This document shows positions 36,200 through 46,090 of a stretch of DNA of 64,000 nt, in pieces. The stretch is from NCBI RefSeq assembly GCF_022601715.1, contig NZ_JAKVIM010000005.1:62001-126000 (forward strand), read 5' to 3'. The stretch comes from Acinetobacter zhairuonensis (GTDB lineage Bacteria > Pseudomonadota > Gammaproteobacteria > Pseudomonadales > Moraxellaceae). Positions within the stretch are counted from its first letter, which is position 1. Each line of letters starts with the position of its first letter. The notes beneath the pieces are model-generated. The model saw only the letters and a list, made by a program, of their open reading frames with translations. It was not told where the DNA came from and did no database searches. Position numbers and translations under genes: made by a program.

Positions 36200-38452
36200 T
36201 TAGTATTTAAAGTTGATCGCTAATACAGCATTGCGACCTTCACCTTCGTTTGCATAATGTGCAGCATGCGCGCTAGTAAAATAGCGTTTGTCTGAAATGT
36301 TATTTACATTTAACTGCAAATTCACATTTTCATTCACATCATATTTTGCCATGGCATTGTAGATAGTGAAGGTTGGTAAAATTTTAGTTGAGGTTGTTGC
36401 GGTATTTGGGTTGGTATTAGCAAATACCTTGTCACGATACTGTACGCCAGCACCTAAAGTAAATTTAGGCAAGACTTGATAAGTCGTCCATAAGTTAGCA
36501 CTTTGTTTTGCAACAAAAGGTAGAGGCTGACCTTCTTGAGCTACCGCATTATATGCAGCCTTAGTCACTTCGCTGTCTAGGTAGCTATAGCCAATAGCCA
36601 TTTCCCATTTATTGGTAATGTGACCTGTTAAACCGACTTCAAATCCATCAACTTTACTTTCGCCTGCATTTGCTGTGGTATTGGCATCAATAGAAATACG
36701 AGTATTTTGTTTTTCAGTACGGAAAATTGCCGCCGTTGCATTTGCTCGGTTATTCCAAAGACTCCATTTAGTCCCAACTTCATAGGTGCGGGCTTTTTCT
36801 GGCTCCAAATCTTCAGTTGATGCAGTTAGACTATCAATATCTGGATCAATTCCAACTGGATTTGCAGCTGTTGCATAGCTTGCATAAATACTGCCATTTT
36901 CGGTTGGACGGAATACAATGCCGCCTTGATAAGAGAAAAAGTCAGTATCGTTTGCATAGATCGTTCCAGCTGGGGTAGTTACACCTCGACTAGTGACATC
37001 TTTGTTATATTTTAACTCGGTATCAAATTTGTCCCAACGCGCTCCAAGATTAACTAACCAGTATTTATTTAATTCGATGCTATCTAATGCATATAGTGAG
37101 ACTGTTTCATTGGTTAAAGTGGTTTGCTTTTTATTGGCTGTAGTTGTGCCTAACCATGCATCATTTGCAGTTGGATTATTTAAATCTGTACACCAACCAT
37201 TTTCTAGAGAACAATCTGAATTAAATCCAGCGGTTGTTGAACCTGGATATCCTGGATAGGTCATATCGTAATTACCGCGATTTGTTTTCTCACGATTGTA
37301 TTCCGCACCGATGTTGAAACTATGTTCCAAGCTTGCAGTATTAAATTTACCCGCTAATGATAATTGGTCTGTAAATGCTTCAGTATCGCGGATTGATTGA
37401 GTCGCACGACGATATACTTTTCCATCATAGATGTTGCCTTTGGAATCATCTGGATTGGTATAAATATAATCTGCTTTAGATAAGCTATATGTCGAAATGT
37501 TAGTTACAGTTAAATCATCGCTTAAATCATGCTCTAGTTTTAATGAGCCAATATGATTTTCACGTTTATCAAAATCACGATCTTTCCAGCCAAAATATGA
37601 ACCCTGTTTTACAGTAACGGGTTTACCATCTGCTTTTTCTGTACCTGTTGGTGGATTGTTCGGGTTGTTGAATGGAATGCCTGAATCTGGTTCATCATTA
37701 CTTTTTAAGAAGTAATAACTTAATGTAGCGCGATTTGGGCTTCCTAAGCCAAAGGCAATGCTTGGCGCGATACCTACACGAGCATATTCGGCCCCATCAC
37801 TTTGTCCAGCTTTTTCATTTTCATGCCCCATCACAATGACACGGCCTGCCATACCATTACCAAAGTCTTTGTTGGCATCTAATACAATATGTTTATAGTT
37901 ATTTGTACCGCCTGCGACTGTTCCTTGATATTCATCACCTGCATGAGCTACTTTAGGAATTAGATTAATACTTCCGCCAACACCACTTCCTCCTGAAAGA
38001 GCAGAACTAGAACCCTTTGTAATTTCGACTTGTTCAATGGCAAACATATCGCGATTTTGGGATGATGAATTGCGGACACCATCTACATAAATTGCACTTT
38101 GACCATTGTAACCGCGGATGTACGGAATATCGGTATAAGGTGCACCACCTTCACCAGCTCCTAAGGTAATACCAGGTTCATTTCGCAAGGCTTCTAATAA
38201 GGTATTTGAATTGGTTTCTTTGAGTAATTTTTGTGAAAGGACAGAAACAGATTTAGGCGTATCTTTTAGTGGAGCGACAAATTTTGCATTTGCAGATTGA
38301 TCAACTTTTAAAGATTCTTCTTGAGTTGCTTCAGTATGAATTGTTGGAAGTTGTGCCGCGTCATCCTGTGCAATTGCAGTGGTCGCTATAACCGATAAAG
38401 AAGAGGCAATTGCCGTCGACACTAATTTTTTACGCGTTTTAATAAAAGACAT
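36200..38452 (-). CDS. TonB-dependent catecholate siderophore receptor (Fiu/PiuA-like)
   Basis: A 750-aa outer-membrane receptor. Signal peptide KLVSTAIASSLSVIATTAIA, cut near AIAQ. Plug domain: DTPKSVSVLSQKLL, then ALRNEPGITLGAGEGGAPY and FAIEQVEITKGSSSALSGGS, which also carries the typical GSGVGGSINLIPK. The beta-barrel ends YFTSAHAAHYANEGEGRNAV and AINFKY with a C-terminal aromatic. A piuC-type hydroxylase follows, supporting a PiuA/Fiu identity over other siderophore receptors. The ATG at 38452 is used; an in-frame GTG lies 12 nt upstream. A Fur-like site precedes the gene. Siderophore ligand cannot be read from sequence. Confidence 0.85.
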   Translation of the reverse strand: MSFIKTRKKLVSTAIASSLSVIATTAIAQDDAAQLPTIHTEATQEESLKVDQSANAKFVAPLKDTPKSVSVLSQKLLKETNSNTLLEALRNEPGITLGAGEGGAPYTDIPYIRGYNGQSAIYVDGVRNSSSQNRDMFAIEQVEITKGSSSALSGGSGVGGSINLIPKVAHAGDEYQGTVAGGTNNYKHIVLDANKDFGNGMAGRVIVMGHENEKAGQSDGAEYARVGIAPSIAFGLGSPNRATLSYYFLKSNDEPDSGIPFNNPNNPPTGTEKADGKPVTVKQGSYFGWKDRDFDKRENHIGSLKLEHDLSDDLTVTNISTYSLSKADYIYTNPDDSKGNIYDGKVYRRATQSIRDTEAFTDQLSLAGKFNTASLEHSFNIGAEYNREKTNRGNYDMTYPGYPGSTTAGFNSDCSLENGWCTDLNNPTANDAWLGTTTANKKQTTLTNETVSLYALDSIELNKYWLVNLGARWDKFDTELKYNKDVTSRGVTTPAGTIYANDTDFFSYQGGIVFRPTENGSIYASYATAANPVGIDPDIDSLTASTEDLEPEKARTYEVGTKWSLWNNRANATAAIFRTEKQNTRISIDANTTANAGESKVDGFEVGLTGHITNKWEMAIGYSYLDSEVTKAAYNAVAQEGQPLPFVAKQSANLWTTYQVLPKFTLGAGVQYRDKVFANTNPNTATTSTKILPTFTIYNAMAKYDVNENVNLQLNVNNISDKRYFTSAHAAHYANEGEGRNAVLAINFKY

Positions 38453-38488
38453 TTCTGAACTCACAAAGAGTAGTAAAAACTTGTATGC

Positions 38489-38508
38489 GAATAATAATAA
38501 TTCTTATT
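38489..38508. promoter_or_regulatory. Candidate Fur box of the Fiu-like receptor gene
   Basis: GAATAATAATAATTCTTATT, a near-symmetric AT-rich element 37 nt upstream of the ATG, close to the GATAATGATAATCATTATC pattern. Confidence 0.55.
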
Positions 38509-38624
38509 TATTTTACCAATTGTAAATGATTGGAATTACCGATAAGCTATTGTAAAGGAAATGTAAAAATTAATGAGATTATGTAACTATTTGTGTGTAA
38601 GTGCATGATTTTATATAAATATAG

Positions 38625-38650
38625 AAAAACCCTGCCAAAGCAGGGTTTTT
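38625..38650 (-). terminator. Terminator of the FepA/CirA-like receptor gene
   Basis: Eleven-bp stem AAAAACCCTGC / GCAGGGTTTTT with a 4-nt loop and T run on the minus strand, 18 nt past the stop. Confidence 0.88.
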
Positions 38651-38667
38651 TATTGGGATTTTAAATA

Positions 38668-40815
38668 TTAAAAATCGTAAGAGATAGACAGCCAGTAATT
38701 ACGCCCAGAGATATACGTTCCAGACATTGCTGAACCGATGGAAAGGTACTTATATGCTTGTTCTACATCACCATTTAAGTCGTAATAGTCCATGTATTCT
38801 GTGAAGTCTTTGTCTAATAAGTTGTTTACAGCGGCATTAATACGCACCTGATCAGTGAGCTGATAACTGCTCCCCAAGTTAAATAAGTTATAGCCGGAGA
38901 ACTCATTATCAGTTTGCTGCTGAATATTTAGTGCATCACCAGTTTGGTTTTCTAAGTAGCGTGGACGACCAGACTGATATTCATGTTGTAACCACAAATC
39001 AAAGGCATCATTGATATGCCATGTCGATGTCAGATTGAATAAATGTTTAGCGGTTGATTCAAGTGCGTACCCTTTGTTTTCACCTTTGGTAATTTCAGAT
39101 TCGGTAAAGGTATAGGCTGCTTTAATATCCCATTCAGGGATGATTTGATATTTTAATGAGGTTTCGAGACCATAAATTTCCGCCTCATCTGCATTAAAGC
39201 TCTTGGAATAAGAGGTCACACCACTGCTAAGTCCTGAACAATCACTGATACTGCAATTAAACTCTTTCGACACTATTTTATCTTCAACGACATTAAAGAA
39301 AGCCGTCGTATTAAAGTCGAGGTGATCTGTCGGTTGGTAATTTAAACCCAGCTCATAATTGACTGAAGTTTCAGGTTTCAAATCTGGATTACCTAGAACA
39401 GGCGTAGTGCCTTGTCCACTAAAATTGATGATGCCGTCGTGTAAGGCTTTGGCGGAAGGTGCTTTATAACCTGTGCTTACACCACCTTTAAGGGTTAAGG
39501 TATCTGTCGTATTCCAGACCAGATAGGCACGTGGGCTAAAATGTCCACCAAAACCTGAGTGGTCTTCATACCGTCCACCAAAGGTGAAATGCAGATTATC
39601 CATCAGGTTCCACTCATCTTCGGCATAGAATGAGTAAGAATCCTTCTCAAATTCAGCACCTAAGCCTGCAATATCATCCACACTTTCAGTTTTCTTATAT
39701 TCGGCACCCAGAGTCAGTTTATGATTTTGCAGTGTGGCAATAATATGGCTGTCTGCAACCAAATCTGTATTCTCTAATGTACGATCACGACCTGCATAAG
39801 CATTATTCGGGAAGGTATTGGTCGGAATTGTACGCCCAACCGTTTCAGTCTTGGTTTGGCTGATATAGGTATTCCATGTACCAAAGTCATAATAACCATC
39901 ATGACCAAGAGAATACTGCTCGCGATTAAACTCTAACTCATCTTTATAGCCACGTGCTCGCGTAGGGGTATCTTGTGTGCCTAAGCGGTTACCTGTATTG
40001 CTATAGGTCTGATTAGAATGGAAGGCATCAGCCCAAAGTGAATTCTGGTCATCGAGGCTTAGATTTAATTTACCACCAACGTCATAATTATCCGCCTCAC
40101 TCGGACGAGGATCACGTGAAGTTGAGCCAGCAACGATACGTTCAGAACTTTGACGATCTAAATAGCTCCCTCGTAGTTGTAGTCCAAGGCGGTTTTGAAT
40201 GAGAGGACCGTTAAGCAGGAAACTGGTTTTCCATGAATCAGCTTCAGCTTTATGTTCCATCAAATTGCCACTTACAGTGACGTTACCATTCCATTCATTA
40301 CTGATTTTTTTGGTAATAATGTTGATAACACCGCCCATCGCTTCGGAACCGTAGCGAGTTGCCATAGGACCACGAATCACTTCAATACGTTCAATCGCGG
40401 AGAGAGGAGGGAGGAAGCTATTTGATGTTTCACCAAAGCCATTTGGCGTAACATCTGAAGAGGTTGTTTGGCGACGTCCATCAATCAAAATGAGGCTGTA
40501 ATCATTACCCAAACCGCGCATTTTAATATTTAAGCCTGCGGTTTTCCCAACACCCGAGCGAATGTCAATTCCAGGTACATCAGCCAAAAGATCTGCAACA
40601 TTTGTTGCATTTTTTCTTTCTATATCTTCTTTAGTGACGACACTGATACTGGCTGGCGCATTTTTAATATCTTGTTCAAACCCCGCAGCGGAAACCACAA
40701 TGGTGGATAATTGATGCGTAGAGGAGGCGTTTTCGGAACGACTTTCCGCAAAAGCAGAACTGGTGGATAAACCGAGTATTGCAAGACTTAGTGGGCGAAG
40801 GTTGAACTTACTCAT
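38668..40815 (-). CDS. TonB-dependent receptor, FepA/CirA/PirA-like
   Basis: A 715-aa outer-membrane receptor for a ferric catecholate-type siderophore, by family resemblance. Signal peptide MSKFNLRPLSLAILGLSTSS, cut after AFA. TonB box STIVVSAAGFEQ, plug motifs NVADLLADVPGIDIRSG and MRGLGNDYSLILIDGRR, then IERIEVIRGPMATRYGSEAMGGVINIITKK in the expected order (plug end). The barrel ends YWLSISYDF with terminal Phe. A near-perfect Fur box lies upstream. FepA, PirA and CirA cannot be told apart by eye. Confidence 0.87.
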   Translation of the reverse strand: MSKFNLRPLSLAILGLSTSSAFAESRSENASSTHQLSTIVVSAAGFEQDIKNAPASISVVTKEDIERKNATNVADLLADVPGIDIRSGVGKTAGLNIKMRGLGNDYSLILIDGRRQTTSSDVTPNGFGETSNSFLPPLSAIERIEVIRGPMATRYGSEAMGGVINIITKKISNEWNGNVTVSGNLMEHKAEADSWKTSFLLNGPLIQNRLGLQLRGSYLDRQSSERIVAGSTSRDPRPSEADNYDVGGKLNLSLDDQNSLWADAFHSNQTYSNTGNRLGTQDTPTRARGYKDELEFNREQYSLGHDGYYDFGTWNTYISQTKTETVGRTIPTNTFPNNAYAGRDRTLENTDLVADSHIIATLQNHKLTLGAEYKKTESVDDIAGLGAEFEKDSYSFYAEDEWNLMDNLHFTFGGRYEDHSGFGGHFSPRAYLVWNTTDTLTLKGGVSTGYKAPSAKALHDGIINFSGQGTTPVLGNPDLKPETSVNYELGLNYQPTDHLDFNTTAFFNVVEDKIVSKEFNCSISDCSGLSSGVTSYSKSFNADEAEIYGLETSLKYQIIPEWDIKAAYTFTESEITKGENKGYALESTAKHLFNLTSTWHINDAFDLWLQHEYQSGRPRYLENQTGDALNIQQQTDNEFSGYNLFNLGSSYQLTDQVRINAAVNNLLDKDFTEYMDYYDLNGDVEQAYKYLSIGSAMSGTYISGRNYWLSISYDF

Positions 40816-40885
40816 AAATAGAATTCCAAAGTTGGACGAGATAAAAAACTGAAATAAATATAAATATTATGTTTGTGCATATAAT

Positions 40886-40904
40886 AATGATAAAGCTTAT
40901 CATT
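40886..40904. promoter_or_regulatory. Fur box of the FepA/CirA-like receptor gene
   Basis: AATGATAA-AGC-TTATCATT, a perfect 8-bp inverted repeat with 3-bp centre (19 bp), matching the classical Fur consensus; 71 nt before the ATG. Confidence 0.8.
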
Positions 40905-41008
40905 AGCAATAAAAGTCATTTAAGAATGGATAAACGATCGGAAATTTAGAAAAGCAAACAATAGAGCAAAAGAAATCAGATAAAATCTTGTGGTTTAAAC
41001 ATACAGTT

Positions 41009-41037
41009 TTGTATATCTTTAAATGTTGTCATATAAT
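41009..41037 (+). promoter_or_regulatory. Sigma-70 promoter of tig
   Basis: TTGTAT (41009-41014), exactly 17 nt, then TATAAT (41032-41037). Transcription should start near 41044, about 38 nt before the ATG. Confidence 0.7.
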
Positions 41038-41081
41038 GTGGCACTTTTTATAAACTGTAATTACTAAATTTCGAGGAAGCC

Positions 41082-42413
41082 ATGCAAGTAACTTCTGAAG
41101 CGGTTTCGGGCGTTGCCCGTCGTTTAAATGTATCTGTACCGACGAGCCGTGTTAACGAGCAATTTGAAGCACGTTTAAAACGCACTGCTAAAACTGTAAA
41201 GATTAACGGCTTCCGTCCAGGTAAAGTGCCATTAAACGTAGTTCGCCGTGAATATGGCGCGGGTATTTACCAAGAAGTGGTAAATGATGTAATCCGTGAC
41301 ACAGTATTCGAAGCAATTCAACAAGAAAAAATCAATGCTGTTGGCATGCCAAACATTGATAAAGTGGAAAACAAAGACGACGCGCTTGTATACGAAGCGA
41401 CAGTTGAAGTTTATCCAGAAGTTGACGTTAAATTTGATGGTTTAGAAGTTGAACGTAAAGCGTCTACTGTTGAAGACAAAGACGTTGATCAAATGATCGA
41501 AAACCTTCAAAAGCAACGTGCAACTTGGGCTGAAACCAAAGGCATGGCTAAAAAAGACATGCAAGTAACTTTCGACTTCGAAGGTACTGTTGATGGTGAG
41601 AAGTTTGAAGGCGGTGCTGCTGAAGACTTTAAACTTGTTTTAGGTTCAGGTCGTATGATTCCTGGCTTCGAAGACGGTATCGTTGGTATGAAGAAAGGAG
41701 AAGAGAAAGTTATCGACGTAACTTTCCCTGAAGACTACCAAGCTGAAAACCTTGCTGGTAAAGCTGCGCAATTCAAAATCACTGTGAAGCTTGTTGAAAA
41801 ACAAAAACTTCCAGAAGTTGATGCTGAATTCCTTCAAATCTTTGGTTTAACTGAAGAAGAAGGCGTTGAAAAATTAAAAGCTGACGTACGTAAAAACATG
41901 GAACGCGAAGTGAAAAATGGTCTTCGTAACCAAGTTAAAGGCGCGACTTTTGATGCTTTAGTTGCTGCAAACGAAGTTGAACTTCCTGCTGCAATGGTTG
42001 CTCAAGAGATCGACCGTCAACGTCAACAAATGATCCAACAATTCACACAACAGTTTGGTGCTCAAGGTGCTAAAGCATTTGATAGCAGCATGCTTCCAGA
42101 TGAATTGTTCAAAGAACAAGCTGAAAAATCTGTAAAACTTGGCGTATTGGTAAGCAAAGTATTGGCTGAAGCTAAACTTGAAGTTGACCAAGCTCGCGTT
42201 GAAGCTTACATCGAAGACATGGCTTCTTCTTACGAAGATCCAACTGAAGTGGTTGAATACTTCAAAAATGACAAACAACAACGTTCTCAAATCGAAGCTG
42301 TTGTTCTAGAAGATCAAGTCGTTGATCACATTTTAGCAGCTGCGAAAGTAACTGATAAAACTGTTAGCTATGAAGAATTGTTGAAAGAGCAACAAGCTCG
42401 TCAACAAGGCTAA
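41082..42413 (+). CDS. tig: Trigger factor
   Basis: Ribosome-bound chaperone with peptidyl-prolyl isomerase activity. The 443-aa protein has the N-terminal ribosome-binding motif [12 protein letters not shown], a central FKBP domain ([38 protein letters not shown]) and a C-terminal helical substrate-holding domain. AGGA precedes the ATG by 8 nt. The strongly biased codon use (GAA, AAA, GTA, CGT) fits high expression. Heads the classic tig-clpP-clpX cluster, with a terminator before clpP. Confidence 0.97.
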   Translation: MQVTSEAVSGVARRLNVSVPTSRVNEQFEARLKRTAKTVKINGFRPGKVPLNVVRREYGAGIYQEVVNDVIRDTVFEAIQQEKINAVGMPNIDKVENKDDALVYEATVEVYPEVDVKFDGLEVERKASTVEDKDVDQMIENLQKQRATWAETKGMAKKDMQVTFDFEGTVDGEKFEGGAAEDFKLVLGSGRMIPGFEDGIVGMKKGEEKVIDVTFPEDYQAENLAGKAAQFKITVKLVEKQKLPEVDAEFLQIFGLTEEEGVEKLKADVRKNMEREVKNGLRNQVKGATFDALVAANEVELPAAMVAQEIDRQRQQMIQQFTQQFGAQGAKAFDSSMLPDELFKEQAEKSVKLGVLVSKVLAEAKLEVDQARVEAYIEDMASSYEDPTEVVEYFKNDKQQRSQIEAVVLEDQVVDHILAAAKVTDKTVSYEELLKEQQARQQG

Positions 42414-42425
42414 TTAGCTTAAGTT

Positions 42426-42453
42426 AAAAAAGGCGCTTTAAGCGCCTTTTTTT
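42426..42453 (+). terminator. Terminator of tig
   Basis: Stem AAAAAAGGCGCT / AGCGCCTTTTTTT with a 3-nt loop, 13 nt past the stop. Confidence 0.9.
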
Positions 42454-42603
42454 ATCTATGCAGGGTATCGGCTTGTCCCAAATTCACAAAGTTTATGCAA
42501 AAAATATCTGTTATTTAATGGGGAATATTTTGCAATTTCAGTCATTATCCCTCATATTGTGAATATGGGTTAAGTCACAAAAAATTTAGGAATAAATAAA
42601 CGT

Positions 42604-43209
42604 ATGTATGTTCCAACTATTGAAAACGCGTTAGTCCCTGTTGTAGTTGAGCAATCTTCTCGTGGTGAACGTTCATTTGATATTTTTTCGCGCCTTTTGC
42701 GTGAACGCGTTATTTTTTTAACGGGTGAAGTGGAAGACAACATGGCCAATTTAATTGTGGCACAAATGTTGTTTTTAGAAGCAGAGAACCCAGATAAAGA
42801 TATTCACCTCTACATTAATTCACCAGGTGGTTCGGTAACAGCAGGTATGGCAATTTACGATACCATGCAGTTCATCAAGCCAGATGTTGTGACTTACTGT
42901 ATGGGTCAGGCGGCATCTATGGGTGCATTCTTACTGAATGCAGGTGCTAAAGGTAAACGTTACTGTTTAGAAAATGCTCGTGTTATGATTCACCAACCGC
43001 TTGGTGGTTTCCGTGGTCAAGCATCGGATATTGAAATTCATGCACGTGAAATTTTGTTCATTAAAGAGCGTCTAAACCGCTTAATGGCAGAGCATAGTGG
43101 TCAAGACTATGAAACTGTTGCAAGAGATACGGACCGTGACAACTTTATGACTGCACAGGCAGCCAAAGAATACGGTCTTGTGGATGAAGTGCTTAGCAAA
43201 CGTCCATAA
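42604..43209 (+). CDS. clpP: ATP-dependent Clp protease proteolytic subunit
   Basis: Serine protease forming the tetradecameric chamber of ClpXP/ClpAP. The 201-aa protein contains the catalytic Ser in [11 protein letters not shown], the His in [11 protein letters not shown] and the Asp in the DTDRDNFM region (family triad). N-terminal IPxxV-like gate region reads [14 protein letters not shown]. clpX starts 28 nt later in the same direction. Confidence 0.97.
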   Translation: MYVPTIENALVPVVVEQSSRGERSFDIFSRLLRERVIFLTGEVEDNMANLIVAQMLFLEAENPDKDIHLYINSPGGSVTAGMAIYDTMQFIKPDVVTYCMGQAASMGAFLLNAGAKGKRYCLENARVMIHQPLGGFRGQASDIEIHAREILFIKERLNRLMAEHSGQDYETVARDTDRDNFMTAQAAKEYGLVDEVLSKRP

Positions 43210-43237
43210 GTTTTAAGATTTTAGTATTGGAGTAAAT

Positions 43238-44548
43238 ATGTCCGAACATCCTCAAGGACAAAAGCATTGTTCATTTTGCGGTAAAACGCAGTCTGAAGTC
43301 GGGAAACTGATTGCAGGTGAGGACGCGTACATCTGTAATGAATGTGTGGACGTATGCCTAGACTTAGTACAAACCAGTCAGCAGGTAGAATCTGGTGACT
43401 GGGCGGCTAAGCCTTTGCCTAAACCTCAAGAAATTCGTGCGGCATTAGATCAATATGTGATTGGTCAAGATGTGGCGAAGAAAACCCTTTCAGTTGCCGT
43501 TTATAACCACTATAAACGTCTTAAAGTGACTCATGGTGGTCATAAGCACGACGACGCGGTCGAGATTGCGAAAAGTAATATATTATTGGTTGGACCAACT
43601 GGTTCAGGTAAGACTTTACTTGCTCAGACACTTGCACGTTTGCTGGATGTACCTTTTGCCATGGCGGATGCGACGACACTGACCGAAGCTGGTTATGTAG
43701 GTGAAGATGTTGAAAACATCGTGCAAAAGTTATTGCAAAAAGCGGATTATGATGTAGAGAAAGCACAAAAAGGCATTATCTATATCGATGAGATCGACAA
43801 GATTACCCGTAAATCTGAGAATCCATCCATTACCCGTGACGTTTCGGGTGAAGGTGTACAGCAAGCCTTGCTGAAAATGATTGAAGGGACTGTGGCATCG
43901 ATTCCGCCTCAAGGTGGTCGTAAGCATCCGCAACAAGAATTCATTCAAATTGATACTTCGAATATCCTGTTTATTTGTGGTGGTGCATTCTCTGGTTTAG
44001 AGAAAATTGTGCAGCAACGTCAAGAAAAAGGTGGCATCGGTTTTAATGCTGAAGTGAAGAAGAAAGATGAAGGTAAACAACTTTCAGATTTGTTCCGCCA
44101 AGTTGAAGCGACTGATTTGGTGAAATTTGGTTTGATTCCAGAATTTATTGGTCGTTTGCCTGTTATCGCGACTCTGGATGAGTTGGATGAAGACGCGTTG
44201 ATGCAGATTCTGACTGAACCGAAGAATGCGCTGACGCGTCAATATCAACATTTGTTTGATATGGAACATGTGGACTTGGTGTTTGAGCCTTCAGCTTTAC
44301 GTGCAATCGCGAAAAAAGCACTTGAGCGTAATACTGGTGCACGTGGTCTTCGTACCATTATGGAAAATGCATTGCTCGAAACTATGTATGATTTACCAAG
44401 CAGAACAGATGTAGGTACTGTTGTGGTGAGTGAAGACGTGATTAATGGTACAGCAAAACCAGAATTTCAACCTGAGCGTCAACCTAAACTCACGACTGAA
44501 GACACCAACAAAGTAGATTTGAAAGTGATTAACTCAAAATCTGCTTAA
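43238..44548 (+). CDS. clpX: ATP-dependent Clp protease ATP-binding subunit ClpX
   Basis: AAA+ unfoldase that feeds ClpP. The 436-aa protein has the N-terminal C4 zinc domain ([17 protein letters not shown], then CNECVDVC), Walker [13 protein letters not shown], the pore loop GYVGED, Walker [11 protein letters not shown] and a C-terminal AAA lid. The ClpP-contacting tripeptide IGF occurs in [13 protein letters not shown] ribosome site precedes the start. Confidence 0.97.
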   Translation: MSEHPQGQKHCSFCGKTQSEVGKLIAGEDAYICNECVDVCLDLVQTSQQVESGDWAAKPLPKPQEIRAALDQYVIGQDVAKKTLSVAVYNHYKRLKVTHGGHKHDDAVEIAKSNILLVGPTGSGKTLLAQTLARLLDVPFAMADATTLTEAGYVGEDVENIVQKLLQKADYDVEKAQKGIIYIDEIDKITRKSENPSITRDVSGEGVQQALLKMIEGTVASIPPQGGRKHPQQEFIQIDTSNILFICGGAFSGLEKIVQQRQEKGGIGFNAEVKKKDEGKQLSDLFRQVEATDLVKFGLIPEFIGRLPVIATLDELDEDALMQILTEPKNALTRQYQHLFDMEHVDLVFEPSALRAIAKKALERNTGARGLRTIMENALLETMYDLPSRTDVGTVVVSEDVINGTAKPEFQPERQPKLTTEDTNKVDLKVINSKSA

Positions 44549-44564
44549 TTGGTTATTCGTCTGA

Positions 44565-44600
44565 AACGTGCGGAAATTTATGATTTCCGCACGTTTTTTT
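44565..44600 (+). terminator. Terminator of clpP-clpX
   Basis: Thirteen-bp perfect stem AACGTGCGGAAAT / ATTTCCGCACGTT with a 5-nt loop and T7. Confidence 0.92.
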
Positions 44601-44716
44601 ATTTTCAAGAAAAAAGTGCAGTGGTAATCTTGGGCAAAGGCGAGGATGCCTAAAATTGTAAAAGATCCAAAAGTTAGCCCCAATAAATACAAAAAAATAC
44701 GCGGTGAGGGACAATC

Positions 44717-45430
44717 ATGCGTGCGCTTTATTTGATGTTATGTAGCAGTTTATTTTTATTAGGATGCCATAAACAGGCCGTTTTAGAACAACCAGAATTA
44801 AGTTCTACTCTCCATCCAGTGGATACCAGTCAAGCACCAGGTTTGGTCGAGCAATATCGTTTCGGCATGAGCTCAGTCGGTGGTTGGGTTAATCAAAAAA
44901 TGGGTCAACGCTACCATCCTGTGCAGGCACAGCATGATCAGGCAGCTGTAGTTTATCTGTATCGCCCTGAGAGCAAATGGAACCGTCAAGAAATTGTGGC
45001 TTCAAGCCTATTTATTAATAAATATCGAATCCCCAGCTTGTTAAATAATCATTATTATTGGCTGGAATTGCCTGCGGGGACTTATCGTTTATCCAGTAGT
45101 CGTCCTTTAGGCATTCAGCACTTTCAAAAGCCTAAATATCTGGACTTTAGTGTCGAGGCGGGGAAAAGTTATTATGTGAAATATGATGAGGAAAACGTGA
45201 ACACGCGTAAGGAGGTCTCGGGTCCTTTAATTCTGGTGCCTAACTCAATTGGGCAAAATGAAATTGCATTTACCCAGTTGAAGTCTTCAAGTTATAACTT
45301 TGTCGCACAAGATCAGCAAACAGGCGAGCTACGGCATAAAGCACAAAAAATTAAGGCAACAAAATATGATGCTGCCTCTGATGTACAGTTAACTCAAACC
45401 TTTAAGTTTTGGGATATCCGTACTTGGTAA
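44717..45430 (+). CDS. DUF2846-like lipoprotein
   Basis: A 237-aa lipoprotein: signal MRALYLMLCSSLFLLGC with lipobox LLGC (Cys17). The mature domain includes AAVVYLYRPESKWNRQEIVA, then YYWLELPAGTYRLSS and VEAGKSYYVKYDEE, the DUF2846-type beta-sandwich pattern seen in many envelope lipoproteins. Function unknown. Convergent with the DUF2059 gene 5 nt away, with no obvious terminator between them. Confidence 0.75.
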   Translation: MRALYLMLCSSLFLLGCHKQAVLEQPELSSTLHPVDTSQAPGLVEQYRFGMSSVGGWVNQKMGQRYHPVQAQHDQAAVVYLYRPESKWNRQEIVASSLFINKYRIPSLLNNHYYWLELPAGTYRLSSSRPLGIQHFQKPKYLDFSVEAGKSYYVKYDEENVNTRKEVSGPLILVPNSIGQNEIAFTQLKSSSYNFVAQDQQTGELRHKAQKIKATKYDAASDVQLTQTFKFWDIRTW

Positions 45431-45435
45431 GGTAC

Positions 45436-45984
45436 TTAAGGGTTTTTATAGGCTTGCTCAAATAAAGGTGCTAGGGTTTTTTCGATTTGTCGGTTGATTT
45501 CGCGTTGGGTGGCAGGGTCTTGCATCATTTGTGTGGACATATCGATGCTGTTGCGCATGACCTCACTCATCATTTTGCTACTTTTCTGATTAATCGACTG
45601 TCCAATCGGGGTTTCTAGGAACTGAATATTGGCAAGCACTTCTTCTTCGGTAAAGGTTTTCTGATAAACGTCTTTGAGCATTTGCATAAATTTTGGATCA
45701 GAAATCAGCTTGTTACTAAAAGAGGCAGTAATGTCAGCAATTTGATTTGCCGCCTTTTGTTGTTCGGCATTAAGACTAGAGGTTTTAAAGATTTGTTTAA
45801 TGGTGTCTTCAGCTTGTTGTTGATAGACAGGGTGCATTTCTTGTTGAGATTGAGCCAATGTCCCTGAAATGTCACTCAGTTTCAGGGCTTTTTCAACGGA
45901 TGCTTCGGTTGCAGGTTTTGCAAAAGTAGTGACGCTGAGTGTGCAGAGACTGAGAACCGCGAGTGTGTGTTGTATTTTTTTCAT
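45436..45984 (-). CDS. DUF2059 secreted protein
   Basis: A 182-aa exported protein with signal peptide MKKIQHTLAVLSLCTLSVTTFA, cut after TFA. The mature protein is helical and glutamine-rich, and the central YQKTFTEEEVLANIQFLETPIGQSI (read as TEEE...FLxTPxGQ) matches the DUF2059 core. Role unknown in the family. Tail-to-tail with the DUF2846-like gene. Confidence 0.82.
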   Translation of the reverse strand: MKKIQHTLAVLSLCTLSVTTFAKPATEASVEKALKLSDISGTLAQSQQEMHPVYQQQAEDTIKQIFKTSSLNAEQQKAANQIADITASFSNKLISDPKFMQMLKDVYQKTFTEEEVLANIQFLETPIGQSINQKSSKMMSEVMRNSIDMSTQMMQDPATQREINRQIEKTLAPLFEQAYKNP

Positions 45985-46033
45985 GATATTTAGAATGAAC
46001 TATAGTAGTAAAAAGATAAATTTGGGTAAAAAA

Positions 46034-46068
46034 ATACCCTTAACAAGAACTTAGCATGTTAAGGGTAT
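46034..46068 (-). terminator. Terminator of the fumarase gene
   Basis: Twelve-bp stem ATACCCTTAACA / TGTTAAGGGTAT with an 11-nt loop and T run on the minus strand, 22 nt past the stop. Confidence 0.85.
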
Positions 46069-46090
46069 CGAAAAAAGCAAAACTTAGGGT

